Positions 25,700 through 34,637 of a DNA stretch of 64,000 nucleotides are shown one piece after another (position 1 is the stretch's first letter; every line of letters starts with the position of its first letter). The position numbers were made by a program, and so were the translations under genes. Under the pieces are notes generated by a model. It did not search any database and was not told the DNA's origin. It saw only the letters and a program-made list of their open reading frames with translations. The stretch is from NCBI RefSeq assembly GCF_000364225.2, contig NZ_AQFT02000001.1:3119501-3183500 (forward strand), written 5' to 3'. Source of the DNA: Eubacterium plexicaudatum ASF492 (GTDB lineage: Bacteria > Bacillota > Clostridia > Lachnospirales > Lachnospiraceae).

Positions 25700-27358
25700 T
25701 TACTCCAATATCGCTCCTTTGCAGCCTGATGCAACCAGTTTTGAATACCTTGCTAAATAGCCTTTCTTTACTTTGATTTCAAAAGGAACCAAATTTTTTC
25801 TCCTATTTTCCAACTCCTCATCTGAAACCAGGACATTAATTGTATTTGCAGGTATGTCGATTTCTATCATATCGCCATCCTGAATTAGAGCAATATTTCC
25901 CCCGACTGCTGCCTCTGGCGATACATGGCCGATTGCCGCTCCGCGGGTGGCCCCAGAAAATCTGCCATCTGTTATGAGCGCTACGCTGTCTCCTAAACCG
26001 CTGCCCATAATAGCCGATGTAGGATTTAACATCTCACGCATACCCGGTCCGCCTTTTGGACCCTCATACCTAATTACAACGACATCTCCTGCCTGTATTC
26101 CTCCTGCATAAATTGCATTTAATGCAGATTCTTCTCCATCAAATACCCTTGCTCTGCCTTTGTGCTTCATCATATTTTCCGCAACAGCAGCCCGTTTCAC
26201 CACACATCCGTCAGGAGCCAGGTTTCCTTTGAGAACAGCAATACCACCCTCTTTACTATAAGGATTAGCTATATCCCTAATAACAGTATGGTCTTTAATC
26301 TCTTTTCCACAAATATTTTCCCTTACCGTTTTTCCATTACAGGTAATGCAGTCCTTATTCAACAGCCCTGCCTTGTTGATTTCATGCATTACAGCAGCAA
26401 TGCCTCCTGCTTTATGCAGCTGTTCAATGTAGTGCTGCCCTGACGGGACAAGATGGCATATATTTGGTGTTTTTGCCGAAATATTATTTGCTGTTTCCAA
26501 GTCTAAGCATAAGTCACATTCATGCGCAACAGCCGGCAAATGAAGCAGACTGTTCGTCGAACCACCTAATGCCATATCAATTGTAAGTGCGTTTTCAAAA
26601 GCCTCTTTCGTCATAATATCCCTTGGTTTTATCCCTTTTTTAACTAATTCCATAATCTGCATTCCCGTTTCTTTTGCCAGACGAAGTCTTTCAGAGTAAA
26701 CAGCTGGAATGGTGCCATTTCCACTCAGTGCCATTCCGAGAACTTCTGTAAGGCAGTTCATGCTGTTTGCCGTAAACATCCCCGAACAGGAACCGCAGGT
26801 CGGGCAGGCAGAATTTTCATACATACGCAATGTGTCCGCATCAATTTTCCCACTCTTATATTCGCTTACAGCTTCTGAAATATTTGAGTAACTGATTTTC
26901 CTGTTTTCAAAATCACCTGCAAGCATTGCTCCGCCGCTGATAAATATGGATGGTACATTAAGTCTTGCAGCCGCCATCAGTAACCCCGGAACATTCTTAT
27001 CGCAATTCGGTATAAATACCAGCCCATCAAAAGGATGTGCTGTTGCCATCGCCTCCGTAGAGTCAGCAATCAGCTCTCTTGTAACCAGCGAAAACTTCAT
27101 GCCTTCATGTCCCATTGCTATGCCATCGCATACCGCAATGGCAGGAAAAACAAATGGCACTCCGCCTGCCTGTGCAACCCCCTGTTTAACAGCTTCGGTA
27201 ATCTTATCAATATTCATATGCCCTGGTACAATCTCATTATAAGAACTTACAATACCTATGAATGGCTTTTCCAGTTCCTTTTCTGTTACACCTAATGCAT
27301 GGAGCAGGGCTCTTTGCGGAGCCGCCGTTATTCCTTTTTTTATTTTGTCACTTCGCAT
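25700..27358 (-). CDS. ilvD: Dihydroxy-acid dehydratase
   Basis: 552 residues, full length. It removes water from 2,3-dihydroxy acids in valine, leucine and isoleucine synthesis. Cluster cysteines are in [10 protein letters not shown] and [37 protein letters not shown] is the C-terminal active-site signature. The ATG at 27358 has GGAGG 8 bases upstream; the ATG at 27364 would be too close. It stands apart from other ilv genes and next to a FadR-type regulator, so the true substrate could instead be a sugar acid. Confidence 0.92.
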   Translation of the reverse strand: MRSDKIKKGITAAPQRALLHALGVTEKELEKPFIGIVSSYNEIVPGHMNIDKITEAVKQGVAQAGGVPFVFPAIAVCDGIAMGHEGMKFSLVTRELIADSTEAMATAHPFDGLVFIPNCDKNVPGLLMAAARLNVPSIFISGGAMLAGDFENRKISYSNISEAVSEYKSGKIDADTLRMYENSACPTCGSCSGMFTANSMNCLTEVLGMALSGNGTIPAVYSERLRLAKETGMQIMELVKKGIKPRDIMTKEAFENALTIDMALGGSTNSLLHLPAVAHECDLCLDLETANNISAKTPNICHLVPSGQHYIEQLHKAGGIAAVMHEINKAGLLNKDCITCNGKTVRENICGKEIKDHTVIRDIANPYSKEGGIAVLKGNLAPDGCVVKRAAVAENMMKHKGRARVFDGEESALNAIYAGGIQAGDVVVIRYEGPKGGPGMREMLNPTSAIMGSGLGDSVALITDGRFSGATRGAAIGHVSPEAAVGGNIALIQDGDMIEIDIPANTINVLVSDEELENRRKNLVPFEIKVKKGYLARYSKLVASGCKGAILE

Positions 27359-27412
27359 ATTCATGGCCTCCTTTGTTTATTGTTTTTTTATTATAGCATG
27401 TCTGCTGTCTTA

Positions 27413-27430
27413 TGTCAACTATATTGTCTG
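27413..27430. promoter_or_regulatory. Possible GntR operator upstream of ilvD
   Basis: TGTCAACTATATTGTCTG resembles TCAACTATTGTTGGAC upstream of the regulator gene (28288-28303). Both contain TCAACTAT followed by TTG. The match is short, so this is a weak candidate. Confidence 0.3.
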
Positions 27431-27541
27431 CTCTATTTTCGATGCCAAGTAAACTTATTTTGAATTAATATCAAAACGCAACAAAAAAGACGCAGCCAAA
27501 ATTGACCACGCCATTTTTAGGTTTTACATCCTTAAACAATT

Positions 27542-28228
27542 TTATTCTGTTTTTTCTAACCCTAACCGCTCTATCGCATGAAGAATGTGTATCCGCATAG
27601 CGTTTCTTGCACCCTCTGCATTTCTGCTTTTCATAAAATTCATAAGTATCCTGTGATCCGTAACCGTATCCTCTGATGCAACTTTCTTCTTCTTCGACAA
27701 AGTTACACCCTTATCAATCGCTTCCTGTATCACTGGCATCAGCTTGTTCATAAAATCATTATGGGTTGCCTTTGCAATGGAACGGTGAAAAGCCTGTTCT
27801 TCCAGAGTCCTGTCCTTATCCTCCAATATGAGCTGCTCTATATTTTCACCAATGGATATAATCCTTTGCAGCTCACTTTCTGTAGCCCGCAAGGTTGCAT
27901 AATAGGCAGCCTCCGGCTCAAAAATCAGACGCATCTCATATAGATCATCGGCATTCATTTTCGCTGAAGTCAATACGGATAGCTCATCTAAAGTATTTTC
28001 TTCAAAATTTTCTTTAACAAAAGTCCCTCTGCCCCTTTGAATCTCAACAACATTACCAGCAGCCAGAATTCTTATGGCCTCCCTTAGTGTAGTCCGGCTA
28101 ACTCCAAGTTCCTCTGATAACTCATTTTCATTTGGGAGTTTATCTCCCGCTTTAAATCTTTTCTCTATTGTAATCATGGACAATATAGAATCAGCCACAT
28201 CATCTGATAACCGTTTTTCTTTGGTCAT
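27542..28228 (-). CDS. GntR-family transcription regulator, FadR subfamily
   Basis: 228 residues. N-terminal winged helix: [20 protein letters not shown] and the wing [12 protein letters not shown]. The C-terminal FCD domain has the helical ligand pocket ([48 protein letters not shown]) with the Asp and His residues that often bind a metal. Such regulators respond to organic or sugar acids. AGGAGTTGATGAT precedes the ATG at 28228. It probably controls the adjacent ilvD. Confidence 0.9.
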   Translation of the reverse strand: MTKEKRLSDDVADSILSMITIEKRFKAGDKLPNENELSEELGVSRTTLREAIRILAAGNVVEIQRGRGTFVKENFEENTLDELSVLTSAKMNADDLYEMRLIFEPEAAYYATLRATESELQRIISIGENIEQLILEDKDRTLEEQAFHRSIAKATHNDFMNKLMPVIQEAIDKGVTLSKKKKVASEDTVTDHRILMNFMKSRNAEGARNAMRIHILHAIERLGLEKTE

Positions 28229-28287
28229 ATCATCAACTCCTGTTTGCAATTTTCCTGACCATATTATATCAAAAACTTGTATAAAAA

Positions 28288-28303
28288 TCAACTATTGTTG
28301 GAC
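28288..28303. promoter_or_regulatory. Possible operator of the GntR regulator
   Basis: CAACTATTGTTG (28289-28300) is an inverted repeat 60 bases before the regulator start. It lies in a larger block resembling 27413-27430. Weak support. Confidence 0.35.
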
Positions 28304-28365
28304 ATCTGACATCTATATGCCAACCTATCACATCAATCCTGTCTACACAACCCTACTATTTATCC

Positions 28366-28540
28366 ATTCTGTCAACTCAACTATGCCATTCGATATGTTC
28401 CCTAAGCCTTAATTTTACGGCATTTGACAGGATTGAAAACGCCATAAAATCGCACTTAAATGCCACAAATCCTTTGAAATCAAAGCCTTTCCACACACCT
28501 ATTTCTCCACCCTTGACATCAACACGACACACTCAACATG
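28366..28540. repeat. Left 175-bp direct repeat, displaced 3' end of the rRNA methyltransferase gene
   Basis: This block matches 32442-32616 over 175 bases with about 7 substitutions and no gap. Its last about 40 bases read on the minus strand as the last codons of the methyltransferase gene, ending VECVVLMSRVEK and a stop, without the rest of the gene. It therefore looks like the original gene end pushed aside by the island. Confidence 0.88.
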
Positions 28541-28704
28541 TAATAGTTAGGCTATTACCAAATATATCCATCGTGCTTAAAAGCTTTATTTTTAAGGAAT
28601 TTTATAATTATTCTGTCTTATCAATCTTATATTTTTGATTAGGCTATTTCTTTAATTCACCGTTTAAACAATAGTAATGTAGCCAAAACGTTATTACAAA
28701 ATCA
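28541..28704. other. AT-rich gap at the island left end
   Basis: 164 bases with no gene, tRNA or clear terminator. It separates the third defence gene from the left repeat. Confidence 0.5.
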
Positions 28705-29641
28705 CTATAATTCTCCTTCTTCTTGAATTCTCTTTAACCGACTTTCAATTAGTACTACTGATACACCACCATCTTCATCAGTCATTTCTATATCATTGGC
28801 ATAGTTGCCAAGTGCCTCATCTAATAGTGTTATACTGCCCATATTTCTGTAAAAAAGTGATTATATTCATTACTTCTAGGAAATGAGTTTATTTTTGCAT
28901 TTTTTCTTTTAGAATATTTGCAAGCCACAATCCTTAATAAATCCCATATCATTTTTGACCACTCATCTTTCGTCATGTAAGGATTACAATCGAATGTACG
29001 CCCCGACTTAAATTTCAATAAATTAACAAGTTCTTTAGATAAGCTGTCATTAATATATAAATTATCATTCGGCACAGCACACCCCAATGGAAACATACCT
29101 TTTCCAAAGCAGACTCCATTTGTTAATGGATTACTATCAATTAACAAATATTGCGCCCCATCATTGATTGTTTTAGGCAAAACGTTTCTTTTCACACCAT
29201 TTAAAAACCTGCTCGGCAATATTTAAACTCAGGCCATCTTCTATATAACTCTAACTGATGTTTCTCATTTTTATGTACTCTTAATGAAGGATGATCCGAT
29301 ATCTTAGCTTGAAGCAATAGAGAATTTAGTATTTTTTCACCACCCCCTCTTCTATCTACATAAACAAATAAAATATCTCCCAACTCAGGTTTTTTATCTA
29401 AGCCTATATCTACTATTGGTTTTTGATGGCAATATACACCCGAAACTGAAAAATCGTAATCAGGAAAAGCCGCCACTAATATATTGAAAAAATCTTTTAT
29501 AAATTTAGTCGATAAAGCTGCAATATAATCTGGTTCCTGTGGGCTACACTTATTATGAATCCATTTTACAGTATCTAAAAGAGCTTTTTCAACTAAGGAT
29601 TCTAAAATAGACTTATTACTATTAATATCGTAAGTATTCAT
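28705..29641 (-). CDS. Third gene of the Kiwa operon, candidate QxK-type nuclease, two frameshifts
   Basis: 312 residues after repair. I do not recognise a named family. Residues 86-113 (ELGDILFVYVD, then NSLLLQAK) resemble a PD-(D/E)XK core of the Mrr-like kind, with Asp89 and Gln111-x-Lys113 as candidate catalytic residues. YRRWPEF follows. Runs at 29203-29207 (A5) and 28851-28856 (A6) each need one more base; repair gives CRAGFLNGVKRN and NHFFYRNMGSITLLDEALG, with the stop at 28705. Its AGGAG site overlaps the kwaB stop and the start is 12 bases on, so translation is coupled. Function as a nuclease is inference. Confidence 0.7.
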
Positions 29642-29653
29642 CGAATATTTCTC

Positions 29654-30646
29654 CTAATCTATTTGTGTTGGTTCAGCTACTGTTTTAACATCTGTATCAT
29701 ATTCAGTATCAGTTACATCAGAACGTGTGTATCTCTCATCAAATAAATCAATTAGACTTTCTACTTCACTAAAAGTGTTAAGCACAATTTGATTCGAGTC
29801 TTGATTAAAATTAAATTTTCCCTGCCAACGTGGTAATGTATTAACCTTATTAATCAATTGCTCTTGTGTTAAATCAAAAACTTTTGATAAACCGATACGC
29901 ATCATCTTTCTAGCGTATTTAGGTTTACCCCTACTAATATATTCTGTTAACTTTTCAGTGTTTTCGACAAGATTTTTCTGTACAATACACTGAATTGTCT
30001 GTTGTGCTGTCTGATAAACATAATCCTGAAATCCAAAATATTTTTGTAAAAGAGTAGTATTACTTGTAATCAAATGATTATTCATTACTATAATATCTAT
30101 TTTCTTTGCTATTGTCAGCAGGTTTTCACGTTGCTCCTCAAATACAATCTTATTTTCAAATCGCATAATCCGAGCCATAGGATTAGTTTTCTTTTTATTT
30201 GGTACCATAATACTCCAAAGATGCTGATATATCCAAAGCACGTCTGTTCCTTTTCTAATGCAGAACATAAGACCGGAGGCATCAATCAAATCTTCTGGTA
30301 CAAATTCATCAAATTCATCAATATCAGAAATGTATGTAAACGGATGAAAACTATCTCCTTGTTCGAAAATCAGAATTTTGTGCTGATTATCAGCTAATTT
30401 ATGACCATCTGCATATTCAGATTCCTGTGATAAAAATTTTTCTTCGAGAATTTCAAAAAACATTTCTTTAAGCACTGTTCTAAAATTCTTTCCCTCTTCA
30501 TTTTCTTCTTCAGATAATGACATTCTTTTTAGTTTAGGAGAATCCTTTTTTACAACATATGCTTCTAATCCACTTTGAACTGGATTATCACAAAATTCTT
30601 TTATCTTTGTTCTAATTTGTTCTTCATTCAAGCCTGCCTCTGACAT
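29654..30646 (-). CDS. kwaB: KwaB-like DUF4868 protein of the Kiwa defence system
   Basis: 330 residues. The middle (about 130-265) follows the DUF4868 pattern: LMFCIRKGTDVLWIYQHLWS, a basic KKKTN stretch, FENKIVFEEQ, KIDIIVMNNHLI and LQKYFGFQDYVYQTAQQTI. KwaB is the cytosolic, DNA-binding effector of Kiwa, which works with membrane protein KwaA to stop phage replication. AGGAGG lies 8 bases before the ATG. It begins 23 bases after the kwaA-like gene. The family call is from remembered pattern, not a search. Confidence 0.75.
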   Translation of the reverse strand: MSEAGLNEEQIRTKIKEFCDNPVQSGLEAYVVKKDSPKLKRMSLSEEENEEGKNFRTVLKEMFFEILEEKFLSQESEYADGHKLADNQHKILIFEQGDSFHPFTYISDIDEFDEFVPEDLIDASGLMFCIRKGTDVLWIYQHLWSIMVPNKKKTNPMARIMRFENKIVFEEQRENLLTIAKKIDIIVMNNHLITSNTTLLQKYFGFQDYVYQTAQQTIQCIVQKNLVENTEKLTEYISRGKPKYARKMMRIGLSKVFDLTQEQLINKVNTLPRWQGKFNFNQDSNQIVLNTFSEVESLIDLFDERYTRSDVTDTEYDTDVKTVAEPTQID

Positions 30647-30669
30647 ATTTTTTTCCTCCTTTGAATTGA

Positions 30670-31314
30670 CTAATCATTATAAATAACAAATACACCATCT
30701 GAAATATATTTACGTTTTATTACTGCTTCTTCAACTATTGGTTTTTTATAAGTAATTCCAATATATACCCTTTCCGGATTTGTAATATCATTTGACGGAT
30801 TTAAAAATTTAAAAGAAAATGTTCTATATTTCATTGCTGCAAGTATCGGATTTTGATAAAAAGTATTCGACCTTGTCAACAATAAAACAACCATTATAAG
30901 CATTGTTAAAAACACTATTAATCCTCTAATAGACTCCACATCATCCGTCAAAAGCGGTAAAACATATGTTACCAAAAATGTTGCACCACCATCATTGGGC
31001 GAATCTTCTATTATTATTTGCTCTCCTGCTGATTTAAACCCTGCCTTTTGTATTCCATTGAATCCCAATGCAATCATAATTGTAATCATCAACCAAATTA
31101 TACTGATAGCCGAAACTACAAAGCCTCCAAAGGAAGTATGATTTATTGCTATAGCAAACGCCTTTATCCCAGTTTTACTCCAAATATCTATAAATTTATA
31201 AATCAATTTAAGATATAAATTTATATCCAAATGCTTGATAGTCAACAGCAAAAAAAGAGGTGCAAATGATTGCAAAACAAGACTTCTTTTTAAACTCAAA
31301 TTATCAGTTTGCAT
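30670..31314 (-). CDS. kwaA: KwaA-like membrane protein of the Kiwa defence system
   Basis: 214 residues. Hydrophobic segments at about 11-27, 63-85, 112-122 and 130-147 suggest four membrane passes. A soluble tail of about 65 residues follows (FKFLNPSNDITNPERVYIGI). This agrees in size and topology with KwaA, the membrane sensor of Kiwa. I chose the ATG at 31314, with AAAGGATTG upstream; a GTG at 31383 gives a longer form without a ribosome site. The identification leans on the DUF4868 neighbour. Confidence 0.7.
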   Translation of the reverse strand: MQTDNLSLKRSLVLQSFAPLFLLLTIKHLDINLYLKLIYKFIDIWSKTGIKAFAIAINHTSFGGFVVSAISIIWLMITIMIALGFNGIQKAGFKSAGEQIIIEDSPNDGGATFLVTYVLPLLTDDVESIRGLIVFLTMLIMVVLLLTRSNTFYQNPILAAMKYRTFSFKFLNPSNDITNPERVYIGITYKKPIVEEAVIKRKYISDGVFVIYND

Positions 31315-31389
31315 AAAATCAATCCTTTCAAGTTTTTGTGTTGCATTTAATTCATATAACCTTTTTTGAATTAGACATTTCACAAACCT

Positions 31390-32319
31390 CTATTTCATTT
31401 TCTTTGAACTATACTTCTCACTTTTCCTCTTAATTCCATCCTCACCTTTCACCACATTACTCCTCTGGGTCTTCTCAATCTGCACAGCCTCAAAAACTTC
31501 CTTTGAAATTATAGCAGGATGACTTCCCGATGCCAGATAATGAACCTCACTTTTACTCGATTTCAAAAGTTCGACATTACCAGTATATTTTTCATTGCTT
31601 AATATCCATTCTATAGACCTTTTATTCCAATTCTCTTTTCCTTTTGGAGAGAAGATTTTACGCTTTGCAAGTTCTTTGATAATGCCAACAACACTTTGAC
31701 CACTGAGATATAAGTCATATATCAATTTAACATTTTTAGCCGTTTCTTCATCAATTACTAAATGACCATCCTCATTATGTTTGTAGCCATAACACTTTCT
31801 ATCATAAAGTTTTGAAGTTCCTTCTGCTGCCCGTTGCTTAATGCCCCATTTTATATTTTCACTTCTTGATTCATTTTCAGCTTGTGCAATGGACTCAATT
31901 ACAGCCACCATCAAATCGCTGCTTGTATTTGCAGTATCTAAGCTATTTCCTTCAAATATCACACGAACACCTAACGCCTTTAATTGATTAAAAGCATCTA
32001 AAACTTCAACTGTATCTCTTCCGAACCTGCTGACATCTTTCGTTATGACTATCTCCAGCTTATGTGATTTGCAATCCTCCAGCATCCGATTAAATTCTTT
32101 TCGTGATGAGCCTGTCTTACTTGTAGCAATATCCATATAAACATCTGACAGAAGCCATTGTGGTACGGCAGCTGTTAATCTTGTCAAATGAGATACCTGT
32201 GCAGTCAGGCTTTGGAGTTGCTCCAAGCTGTTTGTACTTACACGGCAGTAAATCCCGACACGCTTTTCTCTCTTTGGAGGGTTTGCAGGAATGTAATGAA
32301 CCTTTGGATTATTTGGCAT
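31390..32319 (-). CDS. Serine recombinase, compact form
   Basis: 309 residues. The resolvase domain begins GIYCRVSTNSLEQ with catalytic Ser28 and includes VSRFGRDTVEVLD. The Recombinase domain follows (YGYKHNEDGHLVIDEETAKN, WILSNEKYTGN). The zinc ribbon and long coiled coil usual in 450-550-residue large serine integrases are missing, and the protein ends soon after EAVQIEKTQ with a basic tail. It is the likely integrase of the island. It ends 75 bases before the kwaA-like start. Confidence 0.92.
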   Translation of the reverse strand: MPNNPKVHYIPANPPKREKRVGIYCRVSTNSLEQLQSLTAQVSHLTRLTAAVPQWLLSDVYMDIATSKTGSSRKEFNRMLEDCKSHKLEIVITKDVSRFGRDTVEVLDAFNQLKALGVRVIFEGNSLDTANTSSDLMVAVIESIAQAENESRSENIKWGIKQRAAEGTSKLYDRKCYGYKHNEDGHLVIDEETAKNVKLIYDLYLSGQSVVGIIKELAKRKIFSPKGKENWNKRSIEWILSNEKYTGNVELLKSSKSEVHYLASGSHPAIISKEVFEAVQIEKTQRSNVVKGEDGIKRKSEKYSSKKMK

Positions 32320-32441
32320 ATTTTCTCACCTATCTGTTCTCGACTAATTATCATTCATTAGTTTTTCCCAGATGGTGATTAGTCTATACATCAATCCTGT
32401 CAACCATAATAATCCTGTCTACACAACCTACCTCTAAAGTA

Positions 32442-32616
32442 ATTCTGTCAACTCAACTATGCCATTCGATATGTTCCCTAAGCCTTAATTTTACGGCATT
32501 TGACAGGATTGAAAACGCCGTAAAATCGCACTTAAATGCCACAAATCCCTTGAAATCAGAGCCTTTCTACACACCTACTCTTCCACCCTTGACATCAACA
32601 CGACACACTCAACATG
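32442..32616. repeat. Right 175-bp direct repeat, includes the functional gene end
   Basis: Partner of 28366-28540. It contains the last codons of the rRNA methyltransferase gene (ending SRVEE) plus the downstream sequence. TTTTACGGC and GCCGTAAAA form a perfect 9-bp inverted repeat around 32489-32516; in the left copy one base is changed. Several AATYCTGTC motifs lie in and beside it. Confidence 0.88.
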
Positions 32617-33974
32617 CACCGTCCCAGGAAACATATCCACACAACACCCCCGTTCCACATAATACCCTCTCTCCTGCATCATCTCCAAATCCCTCGCCAG
32701 ACTCGTAGGTTTGCAGGATATATACACCATCTTGTCCACCCCGTAATCCAAAATCTTTTTCAATGCTTTCGGATGCACGCCTTCCCGTGGTGGATCCAGG
32801 ATAATTACGTCCGGCCTGTCCTCGATTGTTTCCAGCATTTTTAACACATCTCCTGCCAGAAATTCACAGTTCTCCAGGCCGTTGCGTTTTGCATTCTGCC
32901 GCGCTGCGTGGACGGCTTCTTCCACAATTTCAACGCCAATGACTTTCTTTGCCGCAGGTGCCATCATTTGTGCAATTGTCCCTGTTCCGGAATACAGATC
33001 ATATATTACCCCGGCCTGTGTATCCGCGCAGGCACCCATAAATTCCCTGACCGTTTCATATAATACCTCCGCTCCAAGGGAATTGGTCTGGAAAAAAGAA
33101 AAAGCGGAAATTTTAAATTGCAGTCCAAGCAGTTCTTCATAAAAATAATCCTGTCCGTACAGAATATCGGTTCCTTCATTGATGACCGCGTCCGCGGCGC
33201 TGTCGTTTTTTGTGTGTAAAATGCCTGCGATGGTTCCCTGCAGAGGCAGCTGCCGCAACATATTTTGAAAACCGTCCAGCAGTTCCGATTGCGGCATGTC
33301 ACCACAGGATTGTGTTGTTGTTACAAGGTCAATCAGAATTTCTCCTGTTTTTGCCGCTTTACGTACCAGTAGGTGGCGCAGATATCCTACATGTGAATTT
33401 TTCTTAAAATAACTGACTTTGTGGGCAGAAAACCAGGACAGCGTCGCTTTTAAAATCTGATTGTAGTCCGTATCCGTAATCACACATTGGTCAACGGTAA
33501 CGATATCATAAAAACTGTTCCGTTTATGCAGTCCCAGTGCAAGCGGTCCGTCTTTGTATGCATCTCCAAATGAAAATTCCATTTTATTACGGTATCCGAA
33601 CTGAACCGGACTTTGCTTGATTCCTTCAAACCATGCAGAATTCGGCGCTTTTACAACTGGCAGAAGCAGGTCTTTGACCTGAGATTCTTTGAGTTTGATC
33701 TGCTGCTCATAGTCCAGGTTCTGGTATACACAACCGCCACATATTCCAAAATGCCCGCATGCGGCTTTTTCCAGTTCCAACGGAGATTTTTTCAATACTT
33801 CCAGCAAATGTCCCTCACATTTTCCTTTTCTCTTTTTGCGGATCGAAAAACGTACCTGCTGTCCCTGTACACCGTTTTTTAAAATCACTTTTTCTCCATC
33901 TTCCGTATGGACGATGCATTTATTTGGAAATTCTACTTTTTCAATCGTCCCTTCGCCCGTTTCACCTTTTTCAT
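32575..33974 (-). CDS. rlmD: 23S rRNA (uracil-5-)-methyltransferase, RlmD/TrmA family, one frameshift
   Basis: 466 residues after repair. A short TRAM-like N-terminus is followed by the iron-sulfur Cys set (CGHFGICGGCVYQ), the SAM site IYDLYSGTGTIAQMMA, the catalytic Cys segment VYISCKPTSLARDLEMM and a conserved end. It methylates U in 23S rRNA. The run of five T at 33967-33971 needs one more base to join the ATG at 33974 (MKKGETGEGTIEKVEF) to the rest. The gene end is the attachment target of the Kiwa island. Whether it is rlmD or rlmCD-like cannot be told. Confidence 0.9.
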
Positions 33975-34023
33975 CTCTATGTCCCTTCCATTCTATTTGC
34001 CAGACTTTTGATTCACCAAAAAA

Positions 34024-34048
34024 CCGGCCGGAAATTACTTTCCGGCCG
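34024..34048 (-). terminator. Terminator between two minus-strand genes
   Basis: CGGCCGGAAA and TTTCCGGCCG pair perfectly over 10 bases with a four-base loop. On the minus strand they are followed by GGTTTTTTGG. It ends the 34112-34440 transcript just before the rRNA methyltransferase. Confidence 0.85.
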
Positions 34049-34111
34049 TTCTACATGTTCTTTTGAATAATCTGTCATTCTGATTTTATGTTTTTGATGA
34101 TGGTTCTCAGA

Positions 34112-34440
34112 TTATTCCTCTTCTGTCATATCATCTGTTATGGTATCTTCTGCTGCTTTTGTTTCCGATACGGATTCTTCGTCTTTTTCTTCTTCGTCTT
34201 CAAAGAAATCATCATCAAAGTCATCGTCGAAATCATCTTCGAAATCTTCCAGATAATCCGGAGCAAAGAAACGATACAGGCCATAAATTGCAGCTGCCGC
34301 TACGACAACAATGCCAAGTGCTGCAAAAATCCATACCGCTTTGCTTTTTTCTTTTCAGATTCATCTTCCTTTCTCAGAAGATCCCCAACCTTTGCCACAT
34401 TTTCAGACAGTAATCCATGTAATTCATCCAAGCGATTCAT
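34112..34440 (-). CDS. Small single-pass membrane protein with acidic tail, one frameshift
   Basis: 109 residues after repair. Residues 1-35 are a soluble helix (MNRLDELHGLLSENVAKVGD). A membrane segment follows (VWIFAALGIVVVAAAAIYGL). The outer or cytosolic tail is almost all Asp and Glu, with repeated DDF units (EDDFDDDFDDDFFEDEEE). The run of six T at 34345-34350 needs one more base; repair gives KKKSKAVWIFAALG. Function unknown; similar proteins are common in Lachnospiraceae next to pcrA. Confidence 0.8.
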
Positions 34441-34637
34441 ATTACTTCTTCTCCTTTCCGCTCTATTTACAAGTACAGTATGCCTGCACTTCACTTAATC
34501 TATACTATTATAACATATCTTTCCCAGATAGCGAGAAAAAATTTACATTTTATTGTTTTTTATAAATAATAATGCTGCACGGTATTTTCCTCTGCACCCG
34601 AATATTTTCATCCGGATATTTTCATGCGAATGCGGTG

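Larger units (their letters stand above)
28366..32616. mobile_element. Kiwa defence island with serine recombinase
   Basis: A block of about 4.1 kb bounded by 175-bp direct repeats (one repeat plus inner sequence is 4076 bases). It holds a serine recombinase, kwaA-like, kwaB-like and a third gene, all on the minus strand. The inner DNA is visibly more AT-rich than the flanks. The right repeat restores the end of the rlmD-like gene. This is the layout of a small integrative element using a gene end as its attachment site. Mobility today is not proven. Confidence 0.8.

Noticed and set aside
28851-29207. Programmed -1 frameshifting in the third defence gene
   Set aside because: TTTTT runs could slip, but the same one-base shortage occurs in many unrelated genes including pcrA and asnS, so a common sequence error explains it better.
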